DNA from: Desulfovibrionaceae bacterium UBA6814
Lineage (GTDB): Bacteria > Desulfobacterota > Desulfovibrionia > Desulfovibrionales > Desulfovibrionaceae
Direction of reading: 5' to 3'
DNA length: 10,364 nucleotides
Assembly (NCBI GenBank): GCA_002452635.1
Contig: DKEU01000021.1
Location: forward strand, 1-10,364
Positions 1 through 6,824 of the stretch are shown here, in pieces (within the stretch, counting starts at the first letter, position 1; every line of letters starts with the position of its first letter). Made by a program: the position numbers and the translations under genes. The notes under the pieces are model-generated. The model had not been told where the DNA came from and did no database searches. It saw nothing but the letters and a program-made list of their open reading frames with translations.

Positions 1-15
1 AGGGGATAATCCCCT
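1..15. repeat. short palindrome at the window edge
   Basis: The first 15 bases form a palindrome with 7-base arms (AGGGGAT / ATCCCCT) around a single A. It may be the inner part of a longer inverted repeat cut off by the window edge, because the next two bases (GG) would need CC before position 1. Together with positions 16-96 it lies beyond the TerL gene; I see no credible gene in positions 1-138. Confidence 0.4.
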
Positions 16-96
16 GGACCTTATCGGGCGTGGCGACGCCGTCGTTTCGCCGCGAGGCGGAGGCCGCGCGGCTGGGCTGCGCCTGGGAAGGGGATT

Positions 97-119
97 CTCA
101 AGGGCCGTCGGCCCTTGAG
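97..119 (-). terminator. hairpin downstream of the terminase operon
   Basis: A perfect inverted repeat has 10-base arms (CTCAAGGGCC / GGCCCTTGAG) and a GTC loop. It begins 20 bases beyond the TerL stop codon on the minus strand. The stem is strong but has no run of T after it on either strand, so it may act as an mRNA 3'-end stabiliser or a weak terminator rather than a classical intrinsic terminator. Its position suggests TerL is the last gene of its operon. Confidence 0.5.
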
Positions 120-138
120 CCCCCGGAGGGCAAGGGGC

Positions 139-1599
139 CTACCGCCCCGGCACGGTCGATCGGCCGGGCTCCGCCCCGCCCAGCCGGAACGCGTAGTCCG
201 CCCGCTCCTGGCGCTTGCCCGCGGCGTCCCGAGGCCGGGTGAGGGCGCGGCCCTCGCCTGCGCCGAGGAGGGCGTACCCGGCCGCGTCGATGACGTGGGA
301 GAAGCGGTTCTTGTCCGGCTTGTCCGCGAAGCGCTCGGCCCCGGCCACGGCCAGGCGGCGGAGGGAGTAGCCCCCGGCCAGGCCGCGCCGGGCCGTGGCG
401 CAGCGCGGGGACACGATGAGGCCGGGCTTGCCGTCCACCAGCCGGGACAGGGGCGCGGCGATGGCCTCGCGGCGCAGGGTGAAGTCGTTGCTGGGCGCGG
501 GCCGGGCCGGCACGCCCAGGGCGGCCAGCACCTGGAACGCGGTCTTCTCGTCGGTCTGGGACCGGGCCGCGCCCGCCGGGTCGCCCCAGACCTCCACCTC
601 GAATTCACTGTAGCGGCCGTGCAGCAGGTCCTTGAGCAGCCGCCCGAACCGGGCCACGCCCATGTCCTCGCACACCAGCTCGTCCAGCCACAGCCAGCGG
701 CCCCGGGGGGTGCGCTGGGCCACCAGCGCGGCCGGGGTCAGGCCGAAGTCCAGGCCCACCGCCAGGGGAACTCCGGGCGCCGGCTCCAGGGGCTCCACCG
801 CGCAGTGCATGGCGTCCGCGTACTCCGGGAACACCGGCCGGCCGTCGCAGACAAAGCCGTATTGCGCGCAGTGGTACACCCGCACGTGCTCGGGCGAGCG
901 GCCGGCCGCGGCGCGCTGGTAGTAGCCGTCGGGCAGGTTGGCCAGGTTCTCGGCCGCGGGGTTGGGCGCGAAGATCCCCTTGGTCTCCAGGAGGCCGCCG
1001 GGCTGGCGGAAGAAGGCCCAGCCCGGCGGCCGCTCCAGCTCGGCCAGGCGGTACCACCAGTGGTCCGTGTCCGGGGGGTTGGTGTCCAGGATGAGGCCGG
1101 CCCAGGCGCAGCCCCCGTCGCGCCGCGCCGGGAAGCGGCCCACCCGGTCGGCCAGGGCGTCGATGACCGCCTTGGGCAGCTCCCGCGCCTCGTTGACCCA
1201 GGTCCCGGTGAGCTCCAGGGAGAGCAGCTTCTTCACGTCCGCCGGCGTGTCCACGGCCCGGAACAGCACCTCGCTGCGCACGTCCTCGAACTCCAGGGAG
1301 TGGACCATCTCGGTCTTGCGGTAGCGGCCGAACCCTTTGCCGCCGAACCAGTCCAGCCAGGTCTTGAGCGCGGTGTCCTGGAGTTCGCGCACGGTGTTGC
1401 GGATCACCGCGAAGCGGGTGCGGCGCAGCCCGTCCGGCCCCGGGGCCTGCGCCCGGGCCCGGTGCATGAGCTCGGCGCACATGGCCGTGGACTTGCCCGA
1501 GCCCACGGGCCCCATGACCCCGCGGATGAAGGCGTCCGAGGCGTGGAACCGGGCCAGGGTGGGCAGGGCGGTGTAGGCGACCTTCCTACTCCCCGGCAT
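139..1599 (-). CDS. phage terminase large subunit (TerL)
   Basis: A 486-residue DNA-packaging motor: an N-terminal ATPase translocates DNA into a procapsid and a C-terminal RNase H-like nuclease cuts it. Visible motifs are Walker A GPVGSGKST (residues 30-38), a Walker B-like segment GTWVNEARELP (132-142) with Asn-Glu where Asp-Glu is usual, and a coupling-type LDTNPP (171-176). The nuclease half has GLDFG (Asp284), WGDPAG (Asp340) and HVIDAAG (Asp438), giving a full acidic triad. The length is normal and nothing looks broken. The ATG start follows GGGGAGG at a sensible distance and overlaps the small-subunit gene by 14 bases, suggesting translational coupling. In Mu-like phages the portal gene follows directly; here a hairpin follows instead. 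The identification is firm; the phage type is an inference from gene order. Confidence 0.93.
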   Translation of the reverse strand: MPGSRKVAYTALPTLARFHASDAFIRGVMGPVGSGKSTAMCAELMHRARAQAPGPDGLRRTRFAVIRNTVRELQDTALKTWLDWFGGKGFGRYRKTEMVHSLEFEDVRSEVLFRAVDTPADVKKLLSLELTGTWVNEARELPKAVIDALADRVGRFPARRDGGCAWAGLILDTNPPDTDHWWYRLAELERPPGWAFFRQPGGLLETKGIFAPNPAAENLANLPDGYYQRAAAGRSPEHVRVYHCAQYGFVCDGRPVFPEYADAMHCAVEPLEPAPGVPLAVGLDFGLTPAALVAQRTPRGRWLWLDELVCEDMGVARFGRLLKDLLHGRYSEFEVEVWGDPAGAARSQTDEKTAFQVLAALGVPARPAPSNDFTLRREAIAAPLSRLVDGKPGLIVSPRCATARRGLAGGYSLRRLAVAGAERFADKPDKNRFSHVIDAAGYALLGAGEGRALTRPRDAAGKRQERADYAFRLGGAEPGRSTVPGR

Positions 1600-1969
1600 C
1601 GTTGTCCTCCCCGTCCTCGCCCGCGTCCTCTCCGGGCTCGCCGCCCAGGTTGAGCACCACGGTTACGGTTTCGGCGGGCTCTCCGTCGCCGGGGCCCGAG
1701 TCCGGGCCGGCCAGGCCCAGGTGCCGGGCCAGGCGGTCCAGGGCCGCGCGCTTGTCCCAGAACTTGTACTTGTAGCGCACCGTGGTCCCGCCGGCCTTGG
1801 CCGCGGTCTCCACCACCTCCATGGCGGCCAGGGCGCGGGCCGTGTCCTCGTCCAGGCAGTGGGGGGGCAGGGGCTCGCCGTCCGGGCCGTACACCGCCCG
1901 GGGGTCGGCGAAGGCGATGCGGGCCTCCTCGGCCAGGACCCGGTCCGCGGAGATGTCGGGCCTCTTCAC
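1586..1969 (-). CDS. terminase small subunit-like protein (TerS) without HTH
   Basis: A 127-residue protein that resembles the C-terminal part of phage terminase small subunits. The clearest stretches are VLAEEARIAFADPR (about residues 11-24) and YKFWDKRAALDRLARHLGL (about 68-86), the usual TerS ending. It then has a Gly/Glu/Asp-rich acidic tail. In the Terminase_2-type family an N-terminal helix-turn-helix of about 60 residues normally precedes this part; none is present here. I chose the GTG at 1969 because it follows GGGAGG with an 8-base spacer and overlaps the previous stop as GTGA. An upstream in-frame ATG at 2032 would only add a low-complexity Ala/Gly/Pro segment with no HTH. It should pair with TerL for packaging. 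It could instead be a TerS with a divergent recognition domain supplied by another protein. Confidence 0.78.
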   Translation of the reverse strand: MKRPDISADRVLAEEARIAFADPRAVYGPDGEPLPPHCLDEDTARALAAMEVVETAAKAGGTTVRYKYKFWDKRAALDRLARHLGLAGPDSGPGDGEPAETVTVVLNLGGEPGEDAGEDGEDNDAGE

Positions 1970-2214
1970 GGCAGGTCCTCCCGCGCCTCCAGCCGGGCCA
2001 GGCGCTCGGCGTGCTGGCCCGTGCGCTGCCACAGTTCGTCCACCTCGGCCCGGGTGGCGTAGTCCTTGGCGATGGAGAGCTGGCAGGTCTGGTGCGCCTT
2101 CTCGAACCGGTCCAGGCGGTTTTCATAGCGGTCGAAGCGGCGGTGGATGAACCAGGCGGTGAGGCCGAAGGCCAGGAACACGGCCGCGGGCGTGGCCAGG
2201 GTCGCCCAGTCCAT
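1966..2214 (-). CDS. small membrane/coiled-coil phage protein
   Basis: An 82-residue protein with one N-terminal membrane segment (about residues 4-23, ending AWF) followed by a charged, helix-prone tail rich in Arg, Glu and heptad-like Leu, likely a coiled coil. It resembles the small TM-plus-coiled-coil proteins encoded just before the terminase genes in Mu-like phages (DUF2730 type), but I cannot assign a family from sequence alone. The ATG at 2214 is preferred over a GTG one codon upstream. It sits 8 bases after GGAGG and forms a TGATG stop-start overlap with the 51-residue gene before it. Its own stop overlaps the TerS GTG by four bases. Its role is unknown; lysis or packaging accessory functions are both possible. 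Confidence 0.72.
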   Translation of the reverse strand: MDWATLATPAAVFLAFGLTAWFIHRRFDRYENRLDRFEKAHQTCQLSIAKDYATRAEVDELWQRTGQHAERLARLEAREDLP

Positions 2215-2369
2215 CACCGGGTCCTCCGGCCCGCGCGCCGCCGGCGGCGCTCCCGCCAGTCGCGCCAGTCACGGAGATCGAGCCACGCGAACCAGAACGC
2301 GGCCAGGAGCAGCGCGCCGGTCACGGCCAGGCCGCAGCCCATGAGGTGGGCGGTCCCGCGCAGGGTCAT
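2214..2369 (-). CDS. 51-residue membrane microprotein with Arg-rich tail
   Basis: A small gene fitted exactly between two phage genes. Its ATG overlaps the holin-like stop as ATGA, and its TGA overlaps the next ATG as TGATG, which is strong positional evidence for translation. The protein has a hydrophobic segment (about residues 11-30, ending FWFAWL) and then a Trp/Asp/Arg stretch (DLRDWRDWRERRRRR) with an extremely basic C-terminus. By the positive-inside rule the tail would be cytoplasmic. I do not recognise a family. The position after a holin-like gene suggests a holin accessory, antiholin or other membrane lysis factor, but that is inference. Confidence 0.65.
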   Translation of the reverse strand: MTLRGTAHLMGCGLAVTGALLLAAFWFAWLDLRDWRDWRERRRRRAGRRTR

Positions 2370-2866
2370 GCCCGGCTCCAGTCGAGCTTCACGTTGCCCT
2401 TGTCAAAGGCCGAGCGGCCCACGAAGTAGTAGCCGTACACCCACACCGCCATGTCGGTCAGGGCCTTGAAGCGGTCCGCGGACACCGAGGCGTCGGGCAG
2501 CCACACGCCCACGGTGACGGCCAGGGTGAGCAGGAGCAGGCACAGGGGCCGGATGTTCTTGGCCAGGGTCGAGTCCGCGGCCATGTCCGCCTGGTGCCGG
2601 GCCGTGAGCTGGGCCGCGAAGTCGCGCTCCGCGGCCAGGGTGAGCTCGGCGATGCGCTCCTGGTGCGGGAGCAGGAGCGCGGCCAGCCGCTCCTGCTGCT
2701 CGGGTGTGGCCGCCTTCCCGGCCAGGAGGGAGCCCACCTCCTTGGCCAGGTCGCCGGCCGCCTTGACGCCCTGCGGCGTCTGTTTGCCGAAGATTTTCGC
2801 CACGCCGTCCCACAACTCGGGCAGGGCCGAGAGCAGGCCGACGCCGGCGGTGACGAGGGGAAGCAT
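2366..2866 (-). CDS. 3TM-type holin-like protein
   Basis: A 166-residue protein, first gene of the phage-type operon. It has a short hydrophobic N-terminus (about 1-16), a charged helical middle (about 50-100, rich in Glu, Gln, Ala and Arg), and two C-terminal membrane segments (about 105-123 and 137-150) before a short charged end. The shape, the RPLCLLLL entry into the second segment and the YGYYFVGRSAFDKG ending fit the 3TM holin family associated with gene-transfer-agent release (PF11351 type). Such proteins would permeabilise the inner membrane during lysis. The ATG at 2866 follows AAGGAGG by four or five bases and is clearly better than a far-upstream in-frame start at 3103. That start would add 79 residues with no domain. 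Family assignment is by overall pattern only. Confidence 0.72.
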   Translation of the reverse strand: MLPLVTAGVGLLSALPELWDGVAKIFGKQTPQGVKAAGDLAKEVGSLLAGKAATPEQQERLAALLLPHQERIAELTLAAERDFAAQLTARHQADMAADSTLAKNIRPLCLLLLTLAVTVGVWLPDASVSADRFKALTDMAVWVYGYYFVGRSAFDKGNVKLDWSRA

Positions 2867-3094
2867 GGGACCTCCTTCCCGGGCGCGGCCCGGGCCTGTC
2901 GCCCGGCCGGCGGCCGGCTCATCCGGCAGCCGCGCGGGCGGATGCGCGCCAAGCCTACCCCGGCAATCCGGGCCCAACCGGAAAATGCCCCCGGAGGACC
3001 TGCAAAGGGACGCAAAGAGACGCGAAACGGGGATTGACGGGAAAGGGAGGAGGGACAGGGGCGCGGTTTTTTGCCCGCACCCCGCGATTGAACG
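2867..3094. other. intergenic region upstream of the holin-like gene
   Basis: No gene is supported here. Positions about 2880-2945 are rich in GC inverted repeats (GCCGGC and GGCCCGGGCC types) that would lie in the leader of the minus-strand phage operon. Positions 3066-3072 hold a run of T with no preceding stem. I see no convincing minus-strand sigma70 promoter, so how the phage-type operon is expressed is not evident. Confidence 0.5.
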
Positions 3095-3124
3095 TTGACT
3101 CAAATGGCGGGAGCGGGCTATAAC
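3095..3124 (+). promoter_or_regulatory. sigma70-type promoter of the PEBP-like lipoprotein gene
   Basis: TTGACT (3095-3100) and TATAAC (3119-3124) are separated by 18 bases. Each matches the housekeeping consensus at 5 of 6 positions. Transcription would start near 3131, leaving a leader of about 60 bases before the start codon. Confidence 0.65.
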
Positions 3125-3134
3125 CGCCCGCCAT
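3104..3134. repeat. inverted repeat spanning the -10 element
   Basis: ATGGCGGG (3104-3111) and CCCGCCAT (3127-3134) are perfect 8-base arms flanking the -10 hexamer. An inner CGG/CCG pairing extends the stem with a 2-base bulge. The location fits a repressor operator overlapping the promoter, but no regulator is known and chance GC-rich pairing cannot be excluded. Confidence 0.4.
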
Positions 3135-3192
3135 CTTTCATGAACAGGCTCGCCATGGGGGCGGGCCGCAAACCGTAGTGTGGGAGGAAGCG

Positions 3193-3741
3193 ATGCGCAG
3201 AATGGTCGTGGTTCTTGCCGTGTTGGCCCTGTCTCTGGCTGCGTGCAAGCGCAGCTACTTCGGCAACGAGCTGGTGGAGGCCCCCGCGGCCCTCACCCTG
3301 GCCTTTGCCGACGCCAAGTGGGACGGCAAGACCGTGCCCGCGGACGAGGTGTGCAAGCCCTACGGGGCCAAGAACCCCATGTCCCCGCGGCTCGAGGTGT
3401 CCGGCATCCCGGCCGGGGCCGACACCCTCATCGTGGAGTTCAACGACCTGTCCTACGCTCCGCTCTCCGCGGGCGGCGGGCACGGGGCCGTCAGCGTGGC
3501 CGTGCCCGCGGGCGCGGCCAGCATGACCGTGCCTTCGGTCCCGGCCGAGACCACCCGGATGCCCGCGGGCGTCACCATGGTGAAACAGCACGGCGGCAAC
3601 GTGCCCGGCCTGGGCGCGGGCGCGTACCTGCCTCCCTGCTCGGGCGGCCGCGGTAACTTCTACCAGGCCCGGGTCCACGCCGTGGACAGCGCCACCCACC
3701 GGGTCCTGGCCCAGGGCGAGATCAAGCTCGGCCGCTACTAG
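3193..3741 (+). CDS. PEBP-like (YbhB/YbcL-type) lipoprotein
   Basis: A 182-residue predicted lipoprotein. The N-terminus is a short basic signal (MRRM), a hydrophobic core and a lipobox ending LAAC, with the lipidated Cys at residue 18. The mature part follows the phosphatidylethanolamine-binding protein layout: SPRLEVSGIPAGADTLIVEF (a version of the SPPLSW-GVPAGT-SL motif), NDLSYAP (counterpart of DPDAP), GGHGAVSVAVPAG (counterpart of HWVVYNIPA) and YLPPCSGGRGNFYQARVHAVD-like sequence near the end. The ATG at 3193 lies 5 bases after GGGAGG, better than the GTG at 3178. PEBP proteins bind anionic ligands; the bacterial role is poorly defined. The lipid anchor suggests a periplasmic location. 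It is monocistronic, with its own promoter. Confidence 0.8.
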   Translation: MRRMVVVLAVLALSLAACKRSYFGNELVEAPAALTLAFADAKWDGKTVPADEVCKPYGAKNPMSPRLEVSGIPAGADTLIVEFNDLSYAPLSAGGGHGAVSVAVPAGAASMTVPSVPAETTRMPAGVTMVKQHGGNVPGLGAGAYLPPCSGGRGNFYQARVHAVDSATHRVLAQGEIKLGRY

Positions 3742-3770
3742 GCCGGGATGCGGACCTCTCTGCGCGGGGG

Positions 3771-3799
3771 AAGAGGGCGGTTCCCGAACCGCCCCTACG
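3771..3799 (+). repeat. REP-like palindrome, copy A
   Basis: The core has 9-base arms GGGCGGTTC (3775-3783) and GAACCGCCC (3786-3794) around CC, preceded by GAAGA-type sequence and followed by CTACG. It keeps the flanks of copies B-D but has different inner bases, changed on both arms so that pairing is preserved. Confidence 0.7.
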
Positions 3800-3840
3800 C
3801 AAGAAAATCCAGCCACCGCGCAGGTCCGGCCCTCTTCATG

Positions 3841-3868
3841 TAGGGGCGGATCGCGATCCGCCCTTCTT
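3841..3868 (-). repeat. REP-like palindrome, copy B (inverted)
   Basis: A perfect 20-base palindrome GGGCGGATCGCGATCCGCCC lies at 3844-3863, preceded by TAG and followed by TTCTTC. Read on the minus strand it is GAAGAA-palindrome-CTAC, the same layout as copies A, C and D. It is inverted relative to copy A about 50 bases away, so the two could form a BIME-like pair or a large hairpin. Confidence 0.75.
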
Positions 3869-3887
3869 CAATGCCCGGCTTCCATGA

Positions 3888-3920
3888 AAAAGGCCCCCCG
3901 GCATCGCCGGGGGGCCTTTT
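3888..3920. terminator. bidirectional intrinsic terminator
   Basis: A perfect 15-base-pair stem (AAAAGGCCCCCCGGC / GCCGGGGGGCCTTTT) has an ATC loop. On both strands it is followed by a T run: TTTTCTTTC on plus and TTTTTCATGG on minus. It lies between the convergent PEBP-like and M16 genes and begins about 20 bases after the M16 stop codon, so it can end transcripts from both sides. Confidence 0.88.
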
Positions 3921-3940
3921 CTTTCAGATCCGCTGCGCTG

Positions 3941-6580
3941 TTACGGCACCACGCGCAGCACCGCGGTCTGGTCCCACTTGAGCCAGGCGTCGGCAAGCTT
4001 GCGCAGGTCCGCGGGGGCGAGGGTGGCCGCGGCCGCGATGTTGGCGCGGTTGAAGTCCAGGCCGAAGCCCCGGGCGGCGAGGCCCGCGGCCTCGCCGCTG
4101 CGCGAGGCCAGGCTCTGGTGCTCGCGGTAGTAGTCGCCGGCCATGAGGTTCTTGGCCCGCTCCACCTCGGCCGCGGGAAGGTCCGTGGCGTGCAGTTCGT
4201 CCACCACCGCCTTGAACCCGGCCAGGGCCTGGTCGGCCTTGTCCGGCGAGGTGCCGATGTAGAAGGCCAGGAACCCGGCCTTGGGGGCCTGCCACAGGAG
4301 CGCGGTCACCGAGTAGCCCAGGCCCTGCTTGTCGCGCAGCTCGCGGAACAGCACCCCGCCCTGGCCGGCCAGCACCTGGCGCAAGAGGTCCAGGCCCGGG
4401 CTGTCCGGGTGGTCCAGGCCGGGCGCGGGGAAGCTCACGATGAGGTGGGTCTGGTTGCGCTTGGCCAGGGTCAGGTCCTTTGCGCCCTTGCCCAGCATGG
4501 CGGCCGCGGGGAAGGCGAAGGGCTCGGCCGGGTCGGCCGCGGCCAGCTTCCGGGCCAGGGCGGTGACCCGGGCCGGGTCGAAGCTGCCGCAGGCGGCCAG
4601 GGTCCAGGGCTGGCGGCGCTGCCTGTCCCAGTAGCCGCGGGCGGCCTTGCCGTCGAAGCGGGGCAGGTCCTTGGCCTCGCCCAGGTGCAGGTAGCCGTAG
4701 GGGGAGCCGGGGTAGAGGTAGGGGAAGAGTTGCATGAAGGCCAGGCCCAGGGGCTGGTCCTCGCGCTGCCGGATGGCGGCCTCCTGCTCCTGCCGGGCGT
4801 TCGCCAGCTCCTTGGGCGCGAAGGCCGGGGCCAGCATGGTGTCCGCGAACAGGTCCAGGATGTCCGCCTCGAACCGCACCGGGTAGGTGGCGGACAGGTT
4901 GAACAGGTCGCGGCCCGCGCTGGCGGCCACGTCCGAGGCGCGGTCGGACAGGAAGTCCTGGACCTGGGTGGCGGAGCGCTTGCCCGCGCCCTTGGTCAGG
5001 GCCCGGGCCGTGAACTCGGCCAGGCCCTGCTGGTCCGGGGAGAGCAGGGCGTCGCCGCCCGGGGCCACCAGGTGCAGGGAGGCGTAGGGCAGGGTGGTGT
5101 CGGGCAGGAGCACCAGGGTGCGGCCCAGGCCCAGGTCCACGGTCTTCACCGCCCCGGCCCCGGCCTCGCCCTCGCCCGCCTTGGCCTTCCGGGCGGCGGC
5201 CGCGCCGTTGGCGGGCCAGGCCTTGGCCGCGGCTGCGGCCAGGGTCGCGCCGTCGGGCTTGGCCGCCTCGGGCGCGATGACCATGGCGGACAGGGCCTCG
5301 GGCCGCAGGTAGGCCTGGGCCAGTTCGCGCAGCCGGGCCTGGTCCGTGCCGGCCAGGTCGTGCAGGTAGGCCTCCTCGGCGCCCAGGCCGCCCTCGAAGA
5401 ACTGGAAGTAGCCCAGCTTGGAGGCCAGGCCGCCCAGGGTCTCCTTGGAGCGCGCCAGGTCGTCCTCCAGGTTCAGCCGGGCGCGGGCCATCTCCTGCTT
5501 GGTGAAGCTGGCCTGGCCCAGGCCGGCCAGCTCGCGGTTCAGCGCGGTCCAGAACGCGTCCAGGTTGGCGGGGTCCAGGGTGGCCCGGATGTAGAGCGCG
5601 CCCACCTGGTCCAGGGTGTAGGCCGCGGCCGAGATGTCGTCCACCAGCCGGTCGCGGTACTTGAAGGTGCGGTACAGCCGCGAGGTCTCGTCCCCGCCCA
5701 GCACCTGGGCCAGGAGCTCCAGGCCCGCGGCGTCGCCCGAGTGCAGGCTGGGGATGGGGAAGGCCGCGGCCAGGTAGACCTTGTTCCAGGGGCCGGGCTT
5801 CACCTGCACCACCGGGCCGCCCGCGGCCGGGACAAAGGGCGCGGGCAGGGGCTCCTCCTGCACGGTGCGGTTGGCGAGGTCGCCGAAATACTCCTGGGCC
5901 TTGGCCAGGGCGTCCTCCACGGTCACGTCGCCCACCACGGCCAGCAGGCAGTTGCCCGGCTGGTAGCGGGCCGCGATGTAGTCCAGGATGTCCTGGCGGG
6001 TGACGGCCTGCACCGTGTCGCGGAAGCCGATGATGGGCCGCTCGTAGGACGTGCCCTTCCAGGCCATGGCCTGGACGCCCTGGAAGAGCAGGGTGCCGGG
6101 GGAGTCCTCGCCGCGCTCCAGCTCGGAGATGACCACGCCCTTTTCGCGCTCCAACTCCTCGGAATCCAGGGCCGCGCCGAAGGCCATGTCGCGGATCACG
6201 TCCAGGCCCAGGGTCCAGGAGGCCTTGGGCAGGTCCACGATGTAGACGGTGTGGTCGAAGCTGGTGGCCGCGTTCAGGTAGCCGCCCGCGCCCTCGATGT
6301 CCTCGGCCACCTGGCCGGGCGTGCGCTTGGCCGTGCCCTTGAACACCATGTGCTCCAGCAGGTGGCTGATGCCGGCCTGCTGCGGGGTCTCGAAGGCCGA
6401 GCCCGCGCGCACGTACAGGCGCAGGGACACCAGGGGGAAGCGGGAGTCGGGCTGGACGAGCACCGGCAGGCCGTTGGGCAGCCGGGCCAGGCGGGGCTCC
6501 GCGGCCCGGGCCGGGCTAGCGGCGGCCATGGTCAGGGCCAGGGCCAGGGTGAGCAGGAACGAAAGATTGAGCGTGCGCAT
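3941..6580 (-). CDS. periplasmic M16-family zinc metallopeptidase (two-repeat)
   Basis: An 879-residue pitrilysin/insulinase-type peptidase. A cleavable signal peptide ends about ASPARA (residues 22-27), so it acts in the periplasm. The active N-terminal repeat has the inverted zinc motif HLLEH (residues 73-77) and the distal glutamate in VVISELE (Glu153), the expected ligand spacing. The second half begins near residue 478 and lacks the zinc motif, with GLAEFTARA at 519-527 in its place. It keeps the substrate-pocket signature FRELRDKQGLGYSV (745-758). A low-complexity Ala/Lys/Gly linker (about 445-477) joins the halves. This active-plus-inactive arrangement is typical of clamshell M16 enzymes that degrade peptides. 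The start is the ATG before a signal peptide; a GGAGG lies 13 bases upstream, a long spacing. It is transcribed alone, divergently from the FecR-domain gene. The substrate is unknown. Confidence 0.93.
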   Translation of the reverse strand: MRTLNLSFLLTLALALTMAAASPARAAEPRLARLPNGLPVLVQPDSRFPLVSLRLYVRAGSAFETPQQAGISHLLEHMVFKGTAKRTPGQVAEDIEGAGGYLNAATSFDHTVYIVDLPKASWTLGLDVIRDMAFGAALDSEELEREKGVVISELERGEDSPGTLLFQGVQAMAWKGTSYERPIIGFRDTVQAVTRQDILDYIAARYQPGNCLLAVVGDVTVEDALAKAQEYFGDLANRTVQEEPLPAPFVPAAGGPVVQVKPGPWNKVYLAAAFPIPSLHSGDAAGLELLAQVLGGDETSRLYRTFKYRDRLVDDISAAAYTLDQVGALYIRATLDPANLDAFWTALNRELAGLGQASFTKQEMARARLNLEDDLARSKETLGGLASKLGYFQFFEGGLGAEEAYLHDLAGTDQARLRELAQAYLRPEALSAMVIAPEAAKPDGATLAAAAAKAWPANGAAAARKAKAGEGEAGAGAVKTVDLGLGRTLVLLPDTTLPYASLHLVAPGGDALLSPDQQGLAEFTARALTKGAGKRSATQVQDFLSDRASDVAASAGRDLFNLSATYPVRFEADILDLFADTMLAPAFAPKELANARQEQEAAIRQREDQPLGLAFMQLFPYLYPGSPYGYLHLGEAKDLPRFDGKAARGYWDRQRRQPWTLAACGSFDPARVTALARKLAAADPAEPFAFPAAAMLGKGAKDLTLAKRNQTHLIVSFPAPGLDHPDSPGLDLLRQVLAGQGGVLFRELRDKQGLGYSVTALLWQAPKAGFLAFYIGTSPDKADQALAGFKAVVDELHATDLPAAEVERAKNLMAGDYYREHQSLASRSGEAAGLAARGFGLDFNRANIAAAATLAPADLRKLADAWLKWDQTAVLRVVP

Positions 6581-6664
6581 GGTTCACTCGCAGCCTCCGT
6601 GCGGTTGTGGCGTCGGGGTGGGGTCGCTCGAAAAAGAAAGGCGAGGCGCGCCCCGCTAGGCACT

Positions 6665-6692
6665 ATAATAGGCTGACTTGGCCGAATGGCAA
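6665..6692 (-). promoter_or_regulatory. possible promoter of the M16 gene
   Basis: Read on the minus strand, TTGCCA (6692-6687) and TATTAT (6670-6665) are separated by 16 bases, about 85 bases upstream of the M16 start codon. The same AT cluster reads TATAAT on the plus strand at 6664-6669, but no good -35 precedes it there, so the minus-strand reading is preferred. Confidence 0.45.
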
Positions 6693-6824
6693 GCGGTGGA
6701 GCGTTCGCCGTGCGGCCCGGGCGCTGCTGGGGAGTTTCCGGCCAATCCTGGGCCGGGTGTTCCCTCGATTGGAAATCGGTGTTATCTCTACTGGTATCGT
6801 CGTATTTCCATGAGGAGGATCGCC

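Noticed and set aside
115..1653. A long plus-strand open frame opposite TerL
   Set aside because: TerL motifs are complete on the minus strand; the plus translation is compositionally biased and has no motif or ribosome site.
2867..3103. N-terminal extension of the holin-like protein to an upstream ATG
   Set aside because: The extension is low-complexity and has no domain, while the ATG at 2866 has a strong AAGGAGG ribosome site.
3771..3868. CRISPR-like repeats
   Set aside because: There are only two inverted copies here with one short gap and no series of regular spacers.
6664..6669. Plus-strand TATAAT as a promoter for the FecR-domain gene
   Set aside because: No acceptable -35 lies 16-18 bases upstream and it would leave a leader of about 150 bases; the minus-strand reading fits the M16 gene better.
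3884..6676. A very long plus-strand open frame opposite the M16 gene
   Set aside because: It mirrors a strongly supported M16 peptidase and its translation is a Gly/Gln/Val/His-rich repeat typical of the antisense of GC-rich coding DNA.
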